Assembly: GCA_003663525.1 (NCBI GenBank)
Contig: QMUF01000071.1
Span: forward strand, 1-7,531
Source of the DNA: Thermococci archaeon
GTDB taxonomy: Archaea; Methanobacteriota_B; Thermococci; Thermococcales; Thermococcaceae
DNA length: 7,531 bases
Direction of reading: 5' to 3'
Shown in pieces: positions 6,614 to 7,531 of this stretch (position 1 is the stretch's first letter; every line of letters begins with the position of its first letter). The notes under the pieces were generated by a model that was not told the origin of the DNA, searched no databases, and was given only the letters and a program-made list of their open reading frames with translations. The translations under genes were made by a program, and so were the position numbers.

Positions 6614-6626
6614 TTTATAATTTTAC
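6614..6626 (-). promoter_or_regulatory. BRE/TATA promoter of the aminotransferase gene
   Basis: The minus strand reads GTAAAA (BRE-like, 6626-6621, counting the preceding G) followed by TTATAAA (6620-6614), a good archaeal TATA box. Initiation 24-27 nt downstream predicts a message beginning near 6590-6593 with a leader of about 7-10 nt. A weaker ATTTTAT at 6637-6631 could give a slightly longer leader. Confidence 0.5.
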
Positions 6627-6654
6627 CGACATAAAATAGTTTTACAATGGTGGA

Positions 6655-6663
6655 TAAAAAAGA
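6655..6663 (-). terminator. Oligo-T terminator candidate after the carbamoyltransferase
   Basis: Directly after the TGA stop (6666-6664) the transcript reads TCTTTTTTA, with six consecutive T (6661-6656). This is a typical hairpin-free archaeal termination signal, and it precedes the separate aminotransferase promoter. Confidence 0.45.
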
Positions 6664-7530
6664 TCATTGATAGACAATAAAGTTCTCTAGAACTAAGAGA
6701 TCAAGTTTGGCGGTTTTGAATGTTTTCAAAGCATCTTCTGGTGAACAAACTATTGGCTCCCCATGCATGTTGAATGATGTGTTAAGGATTGCCCCAACAC
6801 CTGTGTCTTTCTCAAAGCGCTTTATTATGTTATAATATCGTGGGTTGTCCTCTTTCAGGAGTGTTTGAGGCCTTGTCGTTCTATCAACATGAACAACTGC
6901 TGGAGCATCTTTTAGAAGAGTGCCTTTTGCTTTATAACTCATTGTCATGAACTTGTTTGGATAGGGGTCTTGAAGATACTCTCCAATTCTCTCCTCAAGT
7001 ATTGAAGGAGCAAAGGGCTGGAAGACATCTCTATTTAATGCTGCATTTAATTTTTTTACCACTCTTTTGTCTCTGGGATCCGCAAGAATTGACCTGTTAC
7101 CTAAGGCTCTTGGGCCGTATTCCATTGCCCCTTGGAAAATCCCAAGTATTTTGTCCTCTATTAGGCTCTCAGTGACAAAGCCTTCTATGTCCTTACGGTA
7201 CTCAAAGTTGAGGTTGCTTTTTCGTAAGAGGTCTTCAATTTCGCTCTCATCATAGGAAGGGCCTAAATAGACATGTTTTAATTTGAAAGGCTTCCATTTT
7301 CCATCAAGTCTCTCAAACTGGGCCTTTACAAAAGCTGCAGCACCAAAGGCCAACCCAGAATCATCCATAGCGGGAAAAACCCATAAATCTGGGAAATGTT
7401 TCCTCAAGACTGCATTTGCCTTTACGTTCTGGGCCACTCCTCCAGCATAGGCGAGTTTTAAGTTGTAACTTCTAAGTTTTAACCCAAGCTCATTGACAAT
7501 CTTTTCCAGATGTGTCTGGGCACTTGCAGC
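6664..7530 (-). CDS. NodU/CmcH-family carbamoyltransferase (N-terminal part beyond window edge)
   Basis: The C-terminal 288 residues of an ATP-dependent O-carbamoyltransferase. In the family (TobZ, NodU, CmcH) carbamoyl phosphate and ATP form carbamoyl-adenylate, and the carbamoyl group is moved to a hydroxyl of a sugar or other small molecule. I extended the open frame upstream of GTG 7437 to the window edge with no stop, so that GTG is internal, not the start. The visible protein opens in the end of the Kae1-like ASKHA domain, with LAYAGGVAQNVKAN (26-39). It then carries the C-terminal domain signatures EYGPRALGNRS (137-147), DPR (151-153), VHVDRTTRPQT (213-223) and LNTSFNMHGEPIV (249-261). 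Family members are usually about 530-570 residues, so nearly half is missing, including the metal-binding part of the first domain. The acceptor substrate cannot be told from this fragment. The neighbours visible here give no pathway hint, and the gene is separated from the aminotransferase by about 80 nt. Confidence 0.93.
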   Translation of the reverse strand, partial: AASAQTHLEKIVNELGLKLRSYNLKLAYAGGVAQNVKANAVLRKHFPDLWVFPAMDDSGLAFGAAAFVKAQFERLDGKWKPFKLKHVYLGPSYDESEIEDLLRKSNLNFEYRKDIEGFVTESLIEDKILGIFQGAMEYGPRALGNRSILADPRDKRVVKKLNAALNRDVFQPFAPSILEERIGEYLQDPYPNKFMTMSYKAKGTLLKDAPAVVHVDRTTRPQTLLKEDNPRYYNIIKRFEKDTGVGAILNTSFNMHGEPIVCSPEDALKTFKTAKLDLLVLENFIVYQ

Positions 7531-7531
7531 T

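Overview
The window looks like chromosomal DNA from a hyperthermophilic archaeon of the order Thermococcales (Thermococcus or Pyrococcus). The reasons are an aminotransferase that closely resembles, from memory, the P. horikoshii multi-substrate aromatic aminotransferase PH1371, GGTGA(T)-type ribosome-binding sites, archaeal BRE/TATA promoters with very short leaders, frequent TTG/GTG starts, Lys/Glu/Ile-rich proteins and moderately AT-rich DNA. The species assignment is inference from remembered sequences; no search was run.

All six genes lie on the minus strand, so transcription runs from high to low coordinates. In transcription order: (1) the C-terminal half of a NodU/CmcH-family carbamoyltransferase (7530-6664, cut by the window edge), followed by an oligo-T terminator candidate. 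(2) A class I aminotransferase (6583-5414) with its own promoter. (3) A 179-nt gap (5413-5235) holding a pyrimidine-rich terminator candidate, two small dyads and a promoter. (4) A tight four-gene redox operon: an FAD-linked oxidase of the GlcD/alkyl-DHAP synthase type (5234-3816), a two-[4Fe-4S], two-CCG-domain iron-sulfur protein (3813-2659), a GlpA-like FAD dehydrogenase with a C-terminal BFD-type [2Fe-2S] domain and an N-terminal BON-like domain (2656-893), and an NAD(P)/FAD oxidoreductase (896 to beyond position 1, cut by the edge).

The four redox genes overlap or abut within a few bases, so they are probably co-translated subunits of one soluble complex or pathway. They combine two modules normally seen apart: a GlcD-GlcF type hydroxyacid dehydrogenase pair, and a GlpA plus NADH-dehydrogenase-like pair typical of anaerobic glycerol-3-phosphate oxidation. 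The inferred electron path runs from substrate through FAD and Fe-S clusters to an NAD(P)-linked flavoprotein. The GlcD-type member keeps the Tyr and HHH active-site signature of alkyl-DHAP synthase, which is odd for an archaeon. This operon is the most interesting part of the window. No RNA gene, mobile element, CRISPR array or large repeat was seen.
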